Below are positions 26,912 through 37,119 of a stretch of 64,000 nucleotides of DNA, piece by piece. A program made the position numbers and the translations under genes. This stretch comes from Roseitranquillus sp963776845 (lineage in GTDB: Bacteria; Pseudomonadota; Alphaproteobacteria; Rhodobacterales; Rhodobacteraceae), in assembly GCA_963776845.1 (NCBI GenBank), contig CAVZOJ010000011.1, positions 186,001 to 250,000 of the forward strand, read 5' to 3'. Numbering within the stretch: position 1 is the stretch's first letter; each line of letters starts with the position of its first letter. The notes under the pieces are model-generated. The model had not been told where the DNA came from and searched no databases. It saw only the letters and a list, made by a program, of their open reading frames with translations.

Positions 26912-28379
26912 ATGCCGCGTTTCGACTCCCGCCCTTGCCGGGCTTCTGCTGGCTGCCGCCCCGGCGACCGCCGATATCACGCCGCGCGAGGTCTGGGAGG
27001 ACTGGGTCGCCTCCGTGCAACAGGACGATGCCGAGATCTCGACGGAGGCGGTGGACGAGACGGCAGACGGGCTCGTCATCCGCGGACTGTCGATGATCGC
27101 GGGCTCCGAGGATACCGAACGCTACGAAATCTCCGTCGACGAGGTTTCGCTGATGCAGAACCCGGACGGCACCGTCCGCGTGACCTCGTCGCCCGAGTAC
27201 CCGATCGTCCTGACCGATACCGGGGACGACGGCGAGCTGCGGGAGACACGGCTTCTGGTGCGCCACCCCGATCTGGAGATGACCGTCTCGGACGACGACG
27301 GCGTCAGGATGCACGCGTTCGTCGCTCCCCGGATCAGCGTCACGCTCGAGGAAGCGACCGAAGACGGAGAGCCGATCGACATAAACGGCGGCGCCACCTT
27401 GTTCGAAGCCGAAGGCCGATACGACGTCGCCGATGCCGGTGAAGGTGAAAGCGCGCTGACCGCGGCGCGACTTGCAGTGGAGTTGTCCGGAACCGACACC
27501 GACAGCGGCGGGGACTTCGACGTCGCGTTCTCGATGGAGGACATCGACAGCTCGAACATGCTCCAACTCGCCGGATCGGAGATGGCGGAGGTCGCGCGCG
27601 GCTTGGCCGAGGGATCATCGCGGCTCGGCACGCTTGCATCGGGCTCGACCGCCTTCCGGCTCGACAGCGAGAGCGACGGCGAGCAAATGACGCTCGACCT
27701 GACGATGGGCGCGGGAGAGACGCGCCTGCTCGTCGTCCCGGAAGGTCTGACCTACGAAAGCGCCAGCGAGGCGGCGCGGCTCGCCGTCAGTGGCAGTGCC
27801 CTTCCGCTGCCGGAGATCGCCATCGAGATCGGTACGCTCGCCTCCGACTTCTCCGCGCCCCTCATCGCGGATGAAGAGGCGCAGCCCTATGCCCTCGGCA
27901 TATCGATGCTCGAGGTGGCAGTCGACGAAGGCCTGTGGAACATGGTCGACCCCGCCGGCATCCTGCCCCGCGACCCCGGAGCGATCGTCCTCGACGTCTC
28001 GGGATACATCCTCGTCGAGCAGGACGTGGGGGCCGCCGACATGGCCGATGCGGGCGGCGAGGTACAGACGCTGTCGCTCGACACGTTGCGCATCGCACTC
28101 GCCGGCGCCGAGGTGCTGGCGACGGGCCTGCTGGACCTCGTCGAAACCGATGAGGGCGAGACACGGCCCGTGGGTGAGGTCGACCTCGAACTCACGGGCG
28201 TGCAGGATCTCCTCGCGCGCCTGGTGCAGGCGGGTATCCTGCCGCAGCAACAGGCGATGGGTGCCCAGATGATGATCGGCATGTTCGCGCAGCCGGGTGC
28301 GAACGACGGCGAGCTCGTGTCGAACATCCGCCTGACCGAGGACGGACGCATCTTCATCAACGACCAGCAGGTGCAATGA
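26912..28379 (+). CDS. DUF2125 family exported protein, frameshifted in the signal peptide
   Basis: Rhodobacterales DUF2125 protein of unknown function, about 488 residues. ATG 26912 with AGGAAGG eight bases upstream starts MPRFDS; removing one C from the run at 26928-26930 continues as ALAGLLLAAAPATADI, a good signal peptide cleaved at ATA. The mature part begins TPREVWEDW, is very acidic and beta-rich, and ends with FINDQQVQ. It lies four bases before pmbA's first in-frame ATG, so it probably shares its transcript. Likely periplasmic or outer-membrane; role not known. Confidence 0.85.
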
Positions 28380-28395
28380 TCCGATGGATGGTGCA

Positions 28396-29745
28396 ATGAC
28401 CGCGACCGACCTTCCGGCGCTGGCTGAGCAGACCCTCGACCTCGCGATCCGCGCCGGGGCCGACGCCGCCGATGTCGTCGCGATCTCCGACGCCGCACTC
28501 TCGATCGACGTTCGTGGCGGTGCGCTTGAACAGGCCGAACGCGCCGAGGGCATGGAGCTGGGCCTGCGAGTGATCGTCGGCCGGCGCCAGGCCTGCGTCG
28601 CGGCCTCGGACAGCCGCCCGGAGACGCTCCGGCGCATGGCGGAGCGCGCGGTCGCGATGGCTCGCGCGGCCCCCGACGATCCCGCGGTCGGCCTGGCGGA
28701 TCCCGATGCGCTGGCAGACGTCCGCGACGCGAACGGCCTCGAGATCGCCGACGGCGCGGCGGAACCCGCCGCGACCGAGCTGTCCGACCTCGCGCTCCGG
28801 GCCGAGGCGGCGGCCCGCGCCGTCGCCGGTGTCTCCCAGGTCGAGCAGGCCTCGGCCGCGCACCAGCGGCGGCGCGGCTGGACCGCGGCCACCAACGGCT
28901 TCGCGGGTGGTTACGACCGGACCGACACCAGCATCAGTTGCATCGCCATCTGCGGCGACGGCCTCGGGATGGAACGCGACTGGTACGGCGAGGGGCGCGT
29001 GTTCCGAAACGAACTGCCCGCCGCAGACGAGATCGGACGGATCGCGGGCGAACGCACCGTCGCCCGTGCCGGCGCCCGCAAGCCGCCGACAGGCGCCTAT
29101 CCCGTCCTCTATGATGAGCGGGTCGCAGGGGCTCTGATCGGCCACCTCGTGCAGGCGGTGAATGGCGCGATGATCGTGCGCGGCGCCTCGTGGCTGCGGG
29201 ATGCCCTCGGACAGCGGGTGCTGCCGGCAAGTCTCTCGCTCGTCGAGGACCCGCACCGCCGCCGCACCGGTAACTCCCGCCCATTCGACGCGGAGGGTCT
29301 GCCGACGCGGCCCCGCGCCATCGTCGACGACGGCATCCTGACCGGCTGGACGCTCGATCTCGGCGCCGCGCGCAGGCTCGGGCTTGAGAGCACCGGCAGC
29401 GCCGCTCGCAGCCCGTCGGGACCGCCGAGCCCGACGGTGACGAACCTCGACCTCACGCCAGGCGCTGCAAGCCGCGACGACCTCCTCTCCGAGATGGGCA
29501 CCGGCCTGCTCGTGACATCGATGTTGGGTGCCTCGGTCAATGCGACGACCGGCGACTATTCGCGCGGCGCCGCCGGCTTCTGGGTCGAGAATGGCCGCAT
29601 CTCTTACCCGGTCAACGAATGCACGATCGCAGGCAATCTGCGCGACATGCTCCTCACCATTCGGCCCGCCAACGACGCACCTGCCTGGAAGTCGCGGCGC
29701 GTCCCCTCGGTCCTGGTCGGCGGCATGACGATTGCCGGCGGCTGA
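28396..29745 (+). CDS. pmbA: TldD/PmbA family protein
   Basis: TldE/PmbA subunit of the TldD-TldE metalloprotease that processes small peptides (microcin B17 and CcdA in E. coli). About 449 residues. RGGALEQAERAEGMELGLRV, the ATNGFAGGYDRTDTSISC stretch, LYDERVAGALIGHL and SMLGASVNATTGDYSRGAAG are family features. TldE lacks the metal site, which belongs to TldD (not in this window). ATG 28384 four codons earlier is a possible start. The end overlaps the nucleotidase start by 14 bases. Confidence 0.92.
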   Translation: MTATDLPALAEQTLDLAIRAGADAADVVAISDAALSIDVRGGALEQAERAEGMELGLRVIVGRRQACVAASDSRPETLRRMAERAVAMARAAPDDPAVGLADPDALADVRDANGLEIADGAAEPAATELSDLALRAEAAARAVAGVSQVEQASAAHQRRRGWTAATNGFAGGYDRTDTSISCIAICGDGLGMERDWYGEGRVFRNELPAADEIGRIAGERTVARAGARKPPTGAYPVLYDERVAGALIGHLVQAVNGAMIVRGASWLRDALGQRVLPASLSLVEDPHRRRTGNSRPFDAEGLPTRPRAIVDDGILTGWTLDLGAARRLGLESTGSAARSPSGPPSPTVTNLDLTPGAASRDDLLSEMGTGLLVTSMLGASVNATTGDYSRGAAGFWVENGRISYPVNECTIAGNLRDMLLTIRPANDAPAWKSRRVPSVLVGGMTIAGG

Positions 29746-30508
29746 CGACCTTGCGCTGCTGATCGAGGCGGCCCGCCTCGGGGGAGAGACCGCGCTACGA
29801 TACTGGCGCGCATCGCCGCATGCCTGGGAAAAGGGCGGCGGCCAAGGCCCCGTCAGCGAGGCCGACCTCTCGGTAAACGCCGTGCTGTCTGACGTCTTGC
29901 GCTCGACGCGACCAGACTATGGCTGGCTCAGCGAGGAGACGGAGGACGACGAGGCCCGTCTGGCAGCCAGCCGGACGTTCATCGTCGACCCGATCGACGG
30001 CACGCGCAGCTATCTCGAGGGACGCCGCACCTGGGCCATCTCCATCGCCGTCGCCTGCGGCAGTGAGGTGGAAACGGCCGTGGTCGCGCTACCGATGCGC
30101 GAGCGTGTCTATACCGCCGTCATTGGCGGCGGGGCGCATTGCAACGGCACGCCCGTCAAAGCCAGCCGCCGTCAACGAATCGATTCCGCTCTGGTCCTCG
30201 CCCCCAAAATTGCGCTGACTTCCGAGACGTGGGGGCAGCGCGGCGTACCGCCTGTGGAGAGGCACTTTCGCCCCTCCCTCGCCTACCGGCTCTGCCTGGT
30301 GGCGGAGGGACGCTTCGACGCGATGATAACCTTCCGCGATTGCTGGGAATGGGACATCGCGGCGGGGGGCCTGATCGCGACGGAGGCGGGCGCGATCGTC
30401 AGCGACCGCGCCGGGGCCCCGCTGGTCTTCAACTCGGCTCTGGCCCGCACGCCAGGCATCGTCGCTGCGGCGCCGGCGCTGCACTCTTCGCTTCTCGCGC
30501 CGATCTAG
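29732..30508 (+). CDS. 3'(2'),5'-bisphosphate nucleotidase / inositol monophosphatase family protein
   Basis: Mg-dependent phosphatase of the IMPase/CysQ superfamily (258 residues). The metal sites are visible: EE in LSEETEDDE, DPIDGTRSY (Asp-Pro-Ile-Asp-Gly-Thr), and WEWDIAAGGLIATEAG near the C terminus. Substrate could be PAP or inositol phosphate. The start is TTG 29732, which overlaps pmbA by 14 bases; the nearby ATG 29725 is out of frame. In relatives this gene is followed by DUF4170-waaA-lpxK, which here begin about 10 kb away. Confidence 0.88.
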   Translation: MPAADDLALLIEAARLGGETALRYWRASPHAWEKGGGQGPVSEADLSVNAVLSDVLRSTRPDYGWLSEETEDDEARLAASRTFIVDPIDGTRSYLEGRRTWAISIAVACGSEVETAVVALPMRERVYTAVIGGGAHCNGTPVKASRRQRIDSALVLAPKIALTSETWGQRGVPPVERHFRPSLAYRLCLVAEGRFDAMITFRDCWEWDIAAGGLIATEAGAIVSDRAGAPLVFNSALARTPGIVAAAPALHSSLLAPI

Positions 30509-31200
30509 GCGTCCTGCCGGCCCGGCCTCGGGTCGAGTAGGAACGCCGCGAAGAACCCGGCGAGGAACCCGCCAAGGTGCGTCTCCCAAGCCAGATGGCC
30601 GCCCATTGCGTAGTAAAGCACAACGTTGAGGAAGATCAGGATCAGGATCGGACGAAGCACCGGCAGCAGCGGCTCGGAGAAGCTGAACCGGTCGATGTAG
30701 TCCCAGGCGATCCAGGCTCCGACCAGCCCGAACAGCGCCCCCGAAGCGCCGACCATCGGCTGAAGGGCGGACGACAGGAGCGCGAAGCCAAGTGCGCCGC
30801 CAAGGGCCGAGACGGCATAGAGAACCAGGAAGCGGCCCTGACCGACCCGCGAGATCACGAGGCGGCCCAGCGAGTAGAGCGTGATCATGTTGACGACCAG
30901 GTGCACGAGTCCGCCGTGCAGGAACGCGTAGGTCAGGAACATCAGGTAGGGCTGGGCGGGATAGTTCGGCTTCCACGTTCCGAGAAGGCCCACCCAGAAC
31001 CCGCCATTCTGGTAAGCCAAGACCCTCAGCCGCGGCGTGGCGATCCAGCCAAGATCGGCGGCGAGAAGCACGAGTTCGATCAACGCGCAAATGGCGATCA
31101 GCGAGATCACGCTCCACGGTCGACGCGGCAGAACAGTCATGCGGATGGCTCGCGCGCGTCTGCGCCGATTTCGCTGAACCTCGTCCCCCATGCCTGACAC
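30505..31200 (-). CDS. Rhomboid family intramembrane serine protease
   Basis: Six- or seven-segment membrane protease (231 residues; Met21 is another possible start). The catalytic dyad is Ser153 in GASGALFG and His208 in ETHLGGFLAG, and the HGGLVHLVVNM motif (about 95-105) supplies the oxyanion residues, so it looks active. It starts 36 bases after the stop of the outer-membrane barrel gene on the same strand and could be the last gene of that exopolysaccharide operon. Substrates unknown. Converges with the nucleotidase gene, 4-base overlap. Confidence 0.9.
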   Translation of the reverse strand: MSGMGDEVQRNRRRRARAIRMTVLPRRPWSVISLIAICALIELVLLAADLGWIATPRLRVLAYQNGGFWVGLLGTWKPNYPAQPYLMFLTYAFLHGGLVHLVVNMITLYSLGRLVISRVGQGRFLVLYAVSALGGALGFALLSSALQPMVGASGALFGLVGAWIAWDYIDRFSFSEPLLPVLRPILILIFLNVVLYYAMGGHLAWETHLGGFLAGFFAAFLLDPRPGRQDA

Positions 31201-31236
31201 TTGTCTCTGACTGCAACGCGGCGCAAGGTGCGCCGC

Positions 31237-32664
31237 TCAAGGCCGAAATATCAGGCTGCGGCCGATGTCCATGAACACCGCATTGGAAAACGCATCCTCG
31301 TCGCCTTGCGTTCGGGAGCGCCCTCGATAGCCGACGGACAGGTCCCACTCCCGCGTGAGCGCATGGCTGTAGCTGGCGATGAAGGTGGTGCGCGTCTGGT
31401 CGCTATCCGTCTCCTCTCCGCCCGGATTGGTGACAAGCGAGTAGTCGAAGCCGAAATTGACCGACGACCTATCGTTGATCTGCCAAGAGTAATTGATCGC
31501 CGCCGACGTCAGCTCGCGCTCCTCGTCGTCGGTATTCAGCGTCACAGTCCGGCTCAGCGCTGCCGAGAACTGGCCGTCTGGAAGCGGACGGGAGAAGACA
31601 AGTCCGAAAGTCGGCGAAGCCTCTCCGCCGTCAAGCGCCGTCGCACCGAACTCCGCCCGCAAGTCGTAGCCGCGCATGGAAAGGTTGCGCCCGAAGGAGA
31701 GGTTGGTGCGAAAGACGTCTTCGACGAGGTTGCGGGTCAATGAGGCAAAATACGAGCCGTCATCGACCTCCCGCGTGAGTTGCGCAGCGAAGTTCGGCCC
31801 TTGCTCGACGTCGGTAACGGTCTCGTCGTTCAGCAGCTCTTCTTCCCTGGACTTGGAGTAGCCGGCCGAAACGTCGAAGGCGAGGATCGGCGAGACCTGG
31901 TGGGCGAGACCAACGCTCAAGGACAAGGTTTCTCCGTCAAGTTCGCGTCCCTCGGAATACTCGTACTGGGTCGCGGCGGCATTGATCCGCCCGACGGAGA
32001 CTTCCGAGAACCGCAGGCGCGTCGAGGTGGCCAAGCGGTACTCGACACGGTCGTAGAGCTCGGGGTCCACGACGTCCTGATACGTGCGAGAGGAGTATGA
32101 CGCGCTGTAGGTGGTGCCGATCGGCGCGTCGATCCCGGTCTCCAGCGTCACGCTGCCGCCGAGTTCGGTTAGCGTTCCCTGCGACGCCTCGAACCCGGTC
32201 TCGTCGATGATCGTATCCCCATTGAGGTCAATGAAGAACGGCTGGACATCATCGACGTCCTGCTGACGCAGGCGAGCTGAGGCGCCAAGCCTGGAATTCG
32301 CGGATTGACGCGTGTAGTTCAGGTTGAACGCCGGATCGGTCCAATCGAGATTTGGGTCGCTCTCGTCGTTACCCGGATCGGACTCGAGGCGAAGGTCGGT
32401 GCCGAAGGTCAATGCCAGCGACTGCGTCCTGGTATTGGACAGGATCGCGAAGTCGAACCCGTTAACCAGCGCGGAATACGTTCCTGGGGACGGGTCATCG
32501 AGCTCCCGGTTCGTGTCGATGTCGAAGCCGAGCGAATAGTCGACGATGACCCGAAAGCCTGCCGGCTCCTCGGTAACTTGACCTGACGCCGTCTGAGCAA
32601 CTCCCAGTGCGACAGCAATCGCACCGCCGACGCCTGTGCGCAGCGCGGATCGGTGAAGACTCAC
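31237..32664 (-). CDS. Outer-membrane beta-barrel protein of an exopolysaccharide/PEP-CTERM-type locus
   Basis: 475-residue exported protein. A signal peptide (about 1-29, ending TASGQ) is followed by repeated amphipathic strands rich in Asn, Asp, Ser and Tyr, typical of a large outer-membrane barrel. It resembles the TIGR03016-type barrels that accompany PEP-CTERM exopolysaccharide clusters, which I infer from length, architecture and neighbours rather than a specific motif. It starts 4 bases after the export-protein gene stop. It may form the outer-membrane exit for the polymer together with the Wza-like protein. Confidence 0.72.
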   Translation of the reverse strand: MSLHRSALRTGVGGAIAVALGVAQTASGQVTEEPAGFRVIVDYSLGFDIDTNRELDDPSPGTYSALVNGFDFAILSNTRTQSLALTFGTDLRLESDPGNDESDPNLDWTDPAFNLNYTRQSANSRLGASARLRQQDVDDVQPFFIDLNGDTIIDETGFEASQGTLTELGGSVTLETGIDAPIGTTYSASYSSRTYQDVVDPELYDRVEYRLATSTRLRFSEVSVGRINAAATQYEYSEGRELDGETLSLSVGLAHQVSPILAFDVSAGYSKSREEELLNDETVTDVEQGPNFAAQLTREVDDGSYFASLTRNLVEDVFRTNLSFGRNLSMRGYDLRAEFGATALDGGEASPTFGLVFSRPLPDGQFSAALSRTVTLNTDDEERELTSAAINYSWQINDRSSVNFGFDYSLVTNPGGEETDSDQTRTTFIASYSHALTREWDLSVGYRGRSRTQGDEDAFSNAVFMDIGRSLIFRP

Positions 32665-32668
32665 AATG

Positions 32669-33277
32669 TCACTCGAAGAGTCGGCGTTCCGGGGCCACGA
32701 TCACGTCGCCCGGCTGCAGGATCAACTGGCCGACGATGCGGCCCCCGCGCTCGACCGCGTTGAGGTTGAAGCGGTAGACCCTCTCCTGCCCGGTGGCGGC
32801 GTCGCGTCTCCGCAGCTGGATGCGCTTGGTCGCGGCGAACCGCGTGACTCCGCCCGATGCGGCGAGGAACTGCAGGAGCGATGTACCGGGCTCCAGATCA
32901 AAGCGTCCGGGATTGTTGAATTCGCCCAGCGCATACACATCGACCGTGTCGGCCGTCGTCTCCGGAGCCGCCTCTAGCGAAGGCGCCAAGCGCGAGACCG
33001 TCACGAACACCGTCGGATCGACCGCGAAATTCGGCGCGAGCGCTGACGTCAGAGCCGATTGGAACGAAGCGATCGTGCGTCCCCCCGCTTGCACCGTCCC
33101 GGCGAGCGGAAATGTCACCGATCCGTCCGGAAGGACCAGCGTGCTGCGGTTGAGGCTCGGATCCTCGAGTACCTCGACCTGAAGAACGTCGCCCGGGCTG
33201 ATCTGGTACGTGCTCTGGGCAGACGCCGCACCAGAAAAGGCGAGCGCGACGAGCGCTCCGAGAAGAAAACGGATCAT
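32669..33277 (-). CDS. Polysaccharide biosynthesis/export protein (Wza/ExoF family, short form)
   Basis: Periplasmic/outer-membrane export protein of 202 residues with signal peptide (cleavage after ASA, about 21). The Poly_export domain is clear (YQISPGDVLQVEVLEDPSLN, LVLPDGSVTFPLAGTVQAGG) and is followed by one SLBB-like domain (VYALGEFNNPGRFDL, LLQFLAASGG) ending in LQPGDVIVAP. It lacks the second SLBB and the outer-membrane helix of full Wza. The downstream barrel gene may supply the pore. No lipobox is present. Confidence 0.9.
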   Translation of the reverse strand: MIRFLLGALVALAFSGAASAQSTYQISPGDVLQVEVLEDPSLNRSTLVLPDGSVTFPLAGTVQAGGRTIASFQSALTSALAPNFAVDPTVFVTVSRLAPSLEAAPETTADTVDVYALGEFNNPGRFDLEPGTSLLQFLAASGGVTRFAATKRIQLRRRDAATGQERVYRFNLNAVERGGRIVGQLILQPGDVIVAPERRLFE

Positions 33278-33416
33278 GTCTGTGACCTGCCCATCTTTTT
33301 TTGCATGCTACTTCAACCTCTGCTGCGCGCTAAAGGGAAGCTGCCCTCAACGCGACAGCGGAGGCCGGAAAATCGGCATGCTGTTACGGCCGAGACACAG
33401 TGCGGACGGCGGAAGT

Positions 33417-35847
33417 CTACTCCGAGGCGTTTTGAAGTTCGGCGAGCTTCTGCCGGGCGGTATCGGCCTCAGAAAAGAGTGCGCCATCATCGACGAGAGC
33501 TACCACGCGCTGGAATGCTTCCGCGGCGTCCGCACTGCGCCCCGCCGCGTCATAGGCCATCCCCAGATGATATTGGACGCTCGGATCTCCTGCCAGGGCC
33601 TCGGCCGCAGGCTCCAGATACTCGATCGCCGTCTCCACCTCGCCACGCAGATAGGCTATCCAGCCGTAGGTATCCATGAACGCCGGCACATCGGCGCCCT
33701 GCAGGCGGCGCGCCACCGCATACGCTCGTTCGATGGACGCCTCATCATCCCGCAACGCCGTCAGCAAGCTTGCGTAGTTGTTGGCGACGATGGGCGAAGA
33801 GCTGTTGGCCTCGTACATCTCTGAGTAGATCTCCAGCGCGCCCTCCAGGTCTCCGCCCCGCTGCAACTCGGATGCCTTGATCCATTGCAGGTCCGGGGAC
33901 CTCGGGTTCGCTTCCAGCGCCGCGTCGAGCGTCGCGCTCGCTTCTTCAGAACGGCCGCTGCGTTGCTGCATCAGATAGAGCGTGCGCCAAGCCAGCACGA
34001 GGTTCGGATCTTCCTCGGTCAGCGAGGAGAAAATCGTCTCCGCCTCGTCGGTCTGACCCATTACCTCAAGCACGCTTCCCTTGAGAAAGCGAAGGCGCAG
34101 GTCTTCCGGGTCCTGGTCGAGTTCTTGCTCGACATAGTCCATGGCGGCGTCGAGGTTGCCATTCTGAATGTGCGTCCGAACGATCGCGACTTGGGCGCCT
34201 ACGCCTCCCTCTCCCCGGTCCACGAGGTCGGCGAGATAGTCTACGACCTCGTCGCTGCGACCTTGGCCCGCCATGACCTCTGCCCGCATGGCGTTTGCCG
34301 AGGCTTGTGCCTCCGGCGTATCGATCTCTTCGAGGCTGTCGATCACCTGGTTCGCGCGCGCCCAATCTTTCTGGCGGGTGTAGAGGGCACCAAGATACCG
34401 CAGCAGTTCGGGATTGCCTGGATTGAGGCGCAGGCTGTCGACGACGGTTCGCTCCGCGACTTCGGTCTTCCCGTCGGACTCCAGATACCGCGCATACGTC
34501 AGTGTCTCGTCCGGTGCGCCGTTAGAAACTTCGACTGCCAGCGACAGCATCTCGGCCATCAGTGCACGATTGCCGGCGCGCTCGTAGGCCTGCGCCATCG
34601 CCGTCATCAGCGCGGGATCCCTTGGGCTCTGCTCGAGGGCCGTCCGCAGCGCGAGAATCGCCTCGTCGGCTTCGTCTGCCTCGATCAGCCACGCAGCGCG
34701 CATCTTGAGCGCTTCGGTATGATTGGCGTCGGCGGCAAGCACATCCTCGACCAATGCACGCGCACCGACGCTGTTGCCGGTCTCCTGCAGCATCTGCGCG
34801 AGAGCTACCTTGATGTTCCTGGTCTGATCGGTTTCCTCCGGCGCTTCGTCGAGGATCGACTGAAGCTCCGAGATCGCCTCTTCCTGGTTTCCTGCCTCGA
34901 AAGTGAGACCTGCGCGAACCGAACGGAAGAGCGGAGCGCTGTCGGGCTGGATTTCGATGAGCCTGTCGAGTTCGGCGAGGCCGGCGTCGCGTCCGCGATA
35001 CTCGATCATGAACCGGACGAGGTCGATCATCTGAGCATTGTCGCCGCTCTCCGCGCGCTCCCTCAGGAACGCTTCGGCGTCGTCGATCTGATCCTGAGAG
35101 AGATACCAGCGAAGCAGCGTCGCCGCGACCGTCTGGTCTTCGGGAAACCGCTGCACCATCTCGACGAGGGTCGCTTCCAGCTGGTCGAGGTCGCCCATCT
35201 GCTGCAGCAGGGACAGCTGCATCCCGTAAAGGCGGCGCTCATCGCCACCGGCCTCAATGGCGCGCTCGATCTCGCGGAGAGCGTCCTCGCGTTGCTCGGT
35301 GCGCACATAATGGTCGGCTAGCATTTCATGTAGGATCGGCTCGTCGGGCAATGACTTCGCTCAGCGCGGCCGCCTCCGCAGCGACGTCCGCTTGAGCGGC
35401 TTCATCCTCGGCTTCCAGCGCGGCACGATAGCGCATTCCGAGGTCCGCAAGCCGAGCGGTGTCGTCTTCGGCATTCGCCTCTATGATGAAGGGCGCGTGC
35501 TTGGCGACCTCGCTCCATTCCCCGCTCTCGAGCGCAAGGCGCGTAAGTTCTCGGCGCGCTTCGAGATCTTCCGGGTACTGTTCGACGAGCCGCAGGTACT
35601 GGCTGTACCCGGCGCCGACGTTGCCGCGATCGATCTCCGCCTGCGCCATGGCACGACGCGCCTCCTTGTGCGTCCCCGCGAGGCGAAACACGTTGCGGAA
35701 CTCGACGATCGCACGATCGACATCGCCGGCCTCGAGGAGCGCCATGCCCTCCTCGAAGTGCTGCTGCGCGCGCTCCTCCGAGGACTCGCAGGCGGCGGTG
35801 AGGAGCAGGGCGCACACCAGCGCCAGGCCAGATACTGATCTCAACAT
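33417..35847 (-). CDS. TPR-repeat lipoprotein (PEP-CTERM/PrsT-like), frameshifted once
   Basis: About 809 residues when repaired. The N terminus is a lipoprotein signal with lipobox LLTAAC (about 15-20), preceded by GGGAGAGGAC before ATG 35847. The remainder is a long series of tetratricopeptide-like helical pairs, very acidic. The frame breaks at about 35347 (extra C on minus in TTGCCCGACG); removing it joins ALSEVIA to DEPILHEM. Size, lipobox and neighbours match TIGR02917-type TPR lipoproteins found with exosortase exopolysaccharide loci. Likely a periplasmic scaffold for polymer assembly. Confidence 0.8.
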
Positions 35848-35989
35848 GTCCTCTCCCCGAATATCGAACACGGTCCCCACCGCGCCGCGTCGGCTTCATA
35901 CGATAGCATAACGCGTTAAAAAAAGCCTCATCTCCGGACAGATGCCGAAAACGGAGACAACTGCCCGTGATGACTGGCGCCGTACCGGC

Positions 35990-36670
35990 TCAGTAGCCGG
36001 TGCACCTCGCGACGGCGCGCAGGGTCCGAAAGAGAATCGCGATGTCGAGGCCCATGGACAGCGACGCCTCGTAGCGGTTGTCGTACATCGCTCGCTCCGA
36101 GAAGCTGGAGTGATTGCGCTCCGATATCTGCCAAAGCCCGGTGATGCCAGGCCGCAGCGCGAAGTAGGATGTTCCGGGGTACAACGTCTCTTGATCGAGC
36201 ATTATTGGACGGGGACCGACCAGAGACATGTCCCCCATCACGACGTTAAGCAGCTGTGGAAGTTCGTCGAGAGACGTCTTGCGCAGAAGGCGCCCGAATC
36301 GGGTTACCCGAGGATCGTTCTTCAACTTCTGCGTATTCTCCCATTCGGCCTTGGCCTCAGGGTTGAGAGACAGGTACTCCGCCAGGCGCGACTCGGCATC
36401 GGGAACCATCGTGCGCAGCTTCCAGATGGTAAAGATGCGACCGCTACGTCCAACACGCTTCTGCTTGTAGAACGGATTTCCGCCGTCGAGGGCCAGGATG
36501 GCGGCAAGGACCGCCACGATGGGGACCGCAAAGATTGCTGATGCGAGGACTAGGGCAGTGTCGACGAAGTGCTTGCCGAAGTCCCTGTAGAAACCCCGAC
36601 GAGCCGAACGCAAGTCGGCCGGGCGGCTGTGTTTCAAGGCACCCAACTCATTCGAGAAATGGATAGACAT
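35990..36670 (-). CDS. Undecaprenyl-phosphate sugar phosphotransferase (exopolysaccharide initiating)
   Basis: Bacterial sugar transferase (PF02397; 226 residues from ATG 36670) that links the first sugar phosphate to the lipid carrier. One membrane segment (about 36-60) precedes the catalytic domain: NPFYKQKRVGRSGR, FTIWKLRTM, LRKTSLDELPQLLNV, GDMSLVGPRP and RPGITGLWQIS. It is the short WcaJ/PssY-like form without the CoA-binding N-terminal domain. First gene of the minus-strand exopolysaccharide operon. The sugar is unknown. Confidence 0.93.
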   Translation of the reverse strand: MSIHFSNELGALKHSRPADLRSARRGFYRDFGKHFVDTALVLASAIFAVPIVAVLAAILALDGGNPFYKQKRVGRSGRIFTIWKLRTMVPDAESRLAEYLSLNPEAKAEWENTQKLKNDPRVTRFGRLLRKTSLDELPQLLNVVMGDMSLVGPRPIMLDQETLYPGTSYFALRPGITGLWQISERNHSSFSERAMYDNRYEASLSMGLDIAILFRTLRAVARCTGY

Positions 36671-37119
36671 ATACACTCGCTCCGTACACTGCACTCAACT
36701 CTTCACGCGCTACAGGGCGGACAAAGACCCCGCCGTACTCCCACCTCTCGTAAATTATAGGACGATTTTTGGGGAGACCATGAAATCTTCGCGACTTGGT
36801 TACGACCTCGGTATGACGATTGCGTAACTTTCGGCCAAGTCTCTGATGCGTTTGATGGATTTGTGAGCTGCAGGATCCGCACGAACTCACTCCGATCCCG
36901 GCTCGCTTCTCCTTCTTCGTTGTTTGCGCACAGACCCGCACAACCCCTGATCGAAACCAGTGTGGACCGGACAGCGCCGACGACTTCGTGCAGCTGTCGC
37001 GCCGTGGGCTATATATTTGCTTAACGACTTGTGATGTAGGCGCTCTGCCGTACGTAAGTCGAATGTGACGAGCGACGTGACGAGTGTCGGACGGCGTACC
37101 GACGAAGCCATGGGGCAGC
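36671..37119. promoter_or_regulatory. Divergent regulatory region of the exopolysaccharide locus
   Basis: About 450 bases without a convincing gene, between the two divergent operons. Parts are clearly AT-richer than the surroundings (for example around 36760-36780 and 37010-37025), as expected for promoters. An 8-base direct repeat GTGACGAG occurs at 37065-37072 and 37077-37084. I could not assign specific boxes. Confidence 0.5.

Noticed and set aside
33885..35321. 478-codon frame antisense to the TPR lipoprotein
   Set aside because: Shadow of the TPR gene, which has a lipobox, repeats and correct context.
37065..37084. GTGACGAG direct repeat as a CRISPR-like or operator array
   Set aside because: Only two copies of 8 bases; too weak to call more than a note within the intergenic region.
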